Shown here: positions 61,293 to 64,000 of the stretch, in pieces
How the letters are laid out: every line of letters starts with the position of its first letter
How positions within the stretch are numbered: the stretch's first letter is position 1
Origin: Candidatus Hinthialibacter antarcticus
Lineage (GTDB): Bacteria; Hinthialibacterota; Hinthialibacteria; Hinthialibacterales; Hinthialibacteraceae
Length of the DNA stretch: 64,000 nt
Assembly: GCA_030765645.1 (NCBI GenBank)
Contig: JAVCCE010000072.1
Location: 84,252-148,251 of the forward strand
Direction: 5' to 3'
Program-made: the position numbers and the translations under genes
Notes under the pieces: model-generated
The model's input: the letters and a program-made list of their open reading frames with translations, nothing else
What the model was told of the DNA's origin: nothing
Databases searched by the model: none

Positions 61293-62359
61293 CCTGCGTT
61301 CCAAACACCGGGGATTTCTGCATTGCATGAATAACAGCAGCCGTTGACGACTCTGTTTTGATGGACGATAAACCCAGTTCGTTCAATCAGCAATGTCTCG
61401 CAGGAGGGACAATAGGTATTTTCCCATTCCGAACATTGACCAGAGAGGTTTCCGATGTACACAAATTGCAACCCTTCTTCTTTACCTATATGGGCGGCGC
61501 GCAACAGCGTTTGGGCTTGCGTGCGGCCCATCCCCTGCATTTTGTAATCTTCATGGAAGGCGGTGACGTGCCAGGGGATGGTGGGCGATACGCTTGCGAC
61601 AAAACGGGCGATGTCGCGCAGCTCGTTTTCCGAATCATTGAATCCAGGAACAACCAACGTCACAATTTCTACCCAAAATTTTGATGCGTACAATAACTGA
61701 ATGGTGTCCAATACTGCTTGAAGCGTTCCGCCCAAGTTGCGATAATTCTTATCGCGAAAACTCTTCAAATCAACTTTATAAAAATCCGTCCAGGGTTTGA
61801 GGTATTCGACCACTTCGGGCGTTCCGTTTCCGTTTGAGACGAATGACGTATGCAAACCGTGTTGCTTCGCTAGACGAAAAATCTCGACCGCCCATTCGGC
61901 TGTAATCAGTGGTTCGTTATAGGTGCTGGTGACCGTGCGCGCGCCGGAACGAAGCGCCATTTCAACAAAGCGTTCTGGCGAGACGGGTTCAAAGCGTCCT
62001 GAAGCGCTTGGATCGCGCAAGGTTTGCGAGGTCAGCCAATTCTGGCAATAACCGCAATGCAGGTCGCAGCCCAACATGCCAAAACTCATGGCGTCGCTTC
62101 CTGGCAGTGCGTGAAAGAAGGGTTTCTTCTCAATGGGGTCGCATTGAATGCCTGCGACATACCCGTGAGGGACCATCAAGCGTCCATTTTTATTGAATCG
62201 CACCTTACAAACGCCGGGGCGGCCATCTGGAATCAGGCAGCGGTGTCCGCAGGCGAAGCAGCGCAACTTTTCTCCATCAAGACGTTCATAGAGTTCGCCT
62301 TCTTGGGTCAATTGCGACAGTTGATGATGCAAAGTTTGGAGACTTTCGGATTTTTGCAT
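61289..62359 (-). CDS. amrS: AmmeMemoRadiSam-type radical SAM enzyme
   Basis: A 356-residue radical SAM protein of the AmrS family. The N-terminal part has CFACGHRCLIPDGRPGVCKVRFNKNG. The radical SAM cluster motif is CDLHCGYCQNW near 100-110. GGTLQAV, EIVTLVVPGFNDSENELRDIARF and HVTAFHEDYKMQG follow in family order. The C-terminus is a cysteine-rich ribbon (CPSCETLLIERTGFIVHQNRVVNGCCYSC) normal for the family. The family is named for frequent linkage to Memo and AMMECR1 homologues; neither is present here. The reaction is unknown. It heads a kinase-GNAT operon. Confidence 0.92.
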   Translation of the reverse strand: MQKSESLQTLHHQLSQLTQEGELYERLDGEKLRCFACGHRCLIPDGRPGVCKVRFNKNGRLMVPHGYVAGIQCDPIEKKPFFHALPGSDAMSFGMLGCDLHCGYCQNWLTSQTLRDPSASGRFEPVSPERFVEMALRSGARTVTSTYNEPLITAEWAVEIFRLAKQHGLHTSFVSNGNGTPEVVEYLKPWTDFYKVDLKSFRDKNYRNLGGTLQAVLDTIQLLYASKFWVEIVTLVVPGFNDSENELRDIARFVASVSPTIPWHVTAFHEDYKMQGMGRTQAQTLLRAAHIGKEEGLQFVYIGNLSGQCSEWENTYCPSCETLLIERTGFIVHQNRVVNGCCYSCNAEIPGVWNAG

Positions 62360-62493
62360 AGCGGATACCCTGTCAGATTCTGTTCGGTGAATAGTATACT
62401 GGAAAATCCCACAGGAGTGCTTGGAAAAGACTCAGCGATCAGGCTTTACCGTCATGCAAACTGATGTAGAGTATACCGTGTTTTGACGCAGAT

Positions 62494-62578
62494 GCCGGAG
62501 TGGTGGAATTTGGTAGACGCGCTAGGTTCAGGACCTAGTGTCCTTCGGGACGTGGGGGTTCGAGTCCCCCCTCCGGCA
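62494..62578 (+). tRNA. trnL: tRNA-Leu (anticodon CAG)
   Basis: An 85-base class II tRNA: acceptor GCCGGAG/CTCCGGC (62494-62500 and 62571-62577) with A discriminator at 62578, anticodon stem CTAGG/CCTAG with loop TTCAGGA and anticodon CAG at 62529-62531, a long variable arm (GTCC-TTC-GGGAC), and T-arm GGGGG-TTCGAGT-CCCCC. CCA is not encoded (the sequence continues CT). It reads CUG codons. The following gene's ATG is 26 bases downstream. Confidence 0.97.
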
Positions 62579-62603
62579 CTTACTTAAATTGCGCGGCGAC
62601 TCT

Positions 62604-63881
62604 ATGAACCGCCCTACCCCAATTAATCCATATCAACTTTGTCTTTTCACTGCGGCCGTTGTTATTTTGACGTTGTCCTATCGGCGGTTTTTTACAAGTA
62701 ATATTGACATGCTAGCCTTGAGCGTGCATGACGATTCATTTTACTATCTCCTACCTGCTTTTAATTTCTCACGTTATGGCTTTTTCACGTTTGACGGCAT
62801 TCACCCCACCTATGGCTTTCAACCACTATACGCGATTGCCCTTGCAGCGATAAATTGTTGCGTGGGGTCTTTACATAATTTATTACGATGCGCCCTTTTT
62901 TTTAACGCAGTTATATTTGTAAGTACAAGTTTTTTGCTTTATTCCTCTCTAAAAAAAGCACTGCACGACAAACCCGAATGGATACAAAACATTGCTGGCA
63001 TCTTTGGCGCGCTCTGTTTTTTAATGAATGTCCCTGTGTTTTTGTCATTCATTACAGTCAAAGAAAACGCACTGGCTTGTTTTCTTTTAGCAATAATAGT
63101 TGATATTTTTTTTCAAATTAAAGAGAATACTAGCAAGAGGTTGATTGCCCTCCCCTTGTTATTTGGAACCTTCTCCGGGCTCTTATTACTGACTCGGCTG
63201 CTTCCTTCGACTGTGTTTATACTGTTTGTTTTATTCTTCTCATTACGTCGTTGGTCTCAATTGAATATTTATGCAATTGCAGGACTCCTTACGCCTGTTT
63301 TTGCTTGGGGCGCCTATGCATATTATTCGTTTGGGCGCTTAATACCTACATCGTCATCAATTAAAGCGGGTTTTTTAACCGTGTTTGCTCAGACGCCCGA
63401 AGCGGGGTGGGCAACCTCTCCGTTGTTGGTTCCGTTTGAATATTTGTATCAAGCCGCGCGCTTCTCGGTTGGCATTCCATCAAAATTTCATTATATATTG
63501 CAGCCGAATGGTTGGATTCTCGACGGTGCACCAACAACTCTTGGTTTCCATACCATTTTTATGTGCGTAGGTCTTTTTAGTGTTTTAATTGCAGCCGGTT
63601 CATGGAAAAAATTACATACTGGTGACTTGCTTATTCCACTTCTTCTTTTTCCTTCTGCGTTGGGGTTATTCATAACGCCATTTTTAATTAAAGCAAAGGA
63701 TTTGTATTATTTCACCTGGTATATCTATGACCAACCCTATTTATTACCGTTTACTTTTGCTTTAGCATTTGCATTATTATTGCAAAATATTACACCGCAT
63801 TACCCTAGAATAACCCAAAATATAATTGCTTATTATAAGAATTTCTCTTTATATTTTTCTGTTTTGTTCGTTCTTTTGTAA
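62604..63881 (+). CDS. GT-C-like integral membrane protein
   Basis: A 425-residue membrane protein with about ten helices. The first extracytoplasmic loop has LSVHDDSFYYLLPAFNFSRYGFFTFDG and PTYGFQPLYA, resembling polyprenol-phosphate sugar-using GT-C glycosyltransferases, including the acidic pair. Family members often have a further soluble domain; this protein stops after the last helices, and frames after the stop close within a few codons. The ATG at 62604 has no strong ribosome site. The DNA is visibly richer in T than the neighbouring genes, so it may have a foreign origin. Confidence 0.65.
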   Translation: MNRPTPINPYQLCLFTAAVVILTLSYRRFFTSNIDMLALSVHDDSFYYLLPAFNFSRYGFFTFDGIHPTYGFQPLYAIALAAINCCVGSLHNLLRCALFFNAVIFVSTSFLLYSSLKKALHDKPEWIQNIAGIFGALCFLMNVPVFLSFITVKENALACFLLAIIVDIFFQIKENTSKRLIALPLLFGTFSGLLLLTRLLPSTVFILFVLFFSLRRWSQLNIYAIAGLLTPVFAWGAYAYYSFGRLIPTSSSIKAGFLTVFAQTPEAGWATSPLLVPFEYLYQAARFSVGIPSKFHYILQPNGWILDGAPTTLGFHTIFMCVGLFSVLIAAGSWKKLHTGDLLIPLLLFPSALGLFITPFLIKAKDLYYFTWYIYDQPYLLPFTFALAFALLLQNITPHYPRITQNIIAYYKNFSLYFSVLFVLL

Positions 63882-64000
63882 CAGTTTAGCCGTTTGAAGA
63901 GATTTGGGTTGTTTCCTCTTTACAACTCACTCTATTTTAGCTTCCCTGATTCTGTATTCATTTGATAGCGTCACTTGATAATCGGGTTGAAGGATCATGT

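Noticed and set aside
63840..64000. Frameshift at the end of the GT-C-like gene continuing the protein
   Set aside because: The other two + frames stop within a few codons of the same place, so no continuation exists in the window.
1..64000. CRISPR arrays, insertion sequences and prophage genes
   Set aside because: No regularly spaced repeats, transposase-like motifs, terminal inverted repeats with target duplications or phage structural genes were seen.

Overview
The window is bacterial chromosome, densely packed, with no gene-free stretch longer than 300 bases. It contains no insertion sequence, prophage or CRISPR array. The organism is a Gram-negative aerobic heterotroph: there is a caa3-type (A2 family) heme-copper oxidase operon, a LolC/LolD pair for lipoprotein export, an RND efflux pump and polysaccharide export glycosyltransferases. 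Sulfatases, a heparinase II/III-type lyase, a GH5 glycanase, a DUF6807 (PmoA-like) protein, signal-bearing Gfo/Idh/MocA and sugar-isomerase proteins, DUF3179 and PQQ-type beta-propellers point to a glycan-degrading bacterium of Planctomycetes/Hydrogenedentes/candidate-phylum type. There is no rRNA or marker gene here that fixes the phylum.

Layout. 1-3916: cytochrome oxidase subunits II (3' end only), I, III, IV and a second subunit III-like protein, all on +, closed by a terminator. 3976-12009: a mixed block with an exported sugar isomerase-like protein, a secreted Asp-box protein, DUF3179, heme O synthase (ctaB), ApbE, DoxX and a Gfo/Idh/MocA oxidoreductase. 12089-21229: a cell-envelope block on - with a LolD-type ATPase, an O-antigen ligase/TPR protein and two glycosyltransferases joined by overlapping start/stop codons; then a YggT protein, a GT-C glycosyltransferase and the LolC/E-type permease. 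21226-29521: a two-domain hydrolase, a zinc-ribbon protein, ferredoxin-NADP reductase, a sodium:solute symporter, PIN-PhoH and a sulfatase. 29699-34232: RND adaptor and pump. 34324-44197: a catabolic block (DUF6807, nitrilase-family, GH5, an exported CinA-like protein, heparinase II/III, a lipoprotein and a YjhG-type sugar-acid dehydratase).

44199-56170 is the most unusual part. Eleven genes run on the - strand with gaps of 26 bases or less or with 4-base overlaps: a double-domain molybdate/tungstate-type binding protein, its permease and ATPase, a MoaD/ThiS-like sulfur carrier, an E1-like ThiF/MoeB enzyme, a small TauE/SafE exporter, an unrecognised membrane-anchored protein, an FtsX-type permease and its ATPase, a PQQ-type propeller, and a large exported LamG/methyltransferase-like/PQQ fusion. 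Together they look like one system linking oxyanion uptake, sulfur-carrier activation, envelope transport and periplasmic propellers. No molybdo- or tungsto-enzyme lies in the window.

56279-64000: a seven-helix membrane protein, a second sulfatase, an AmrS-histidine kinase-GNAT operon on -, tRNA-Leu(CAG), and a T-rich GT-C-like membrane protein at the right edge. Four convergent gene pairs share their last four bases at the stop codons. All functional names rest on motifs read by eye; no database search was possible.
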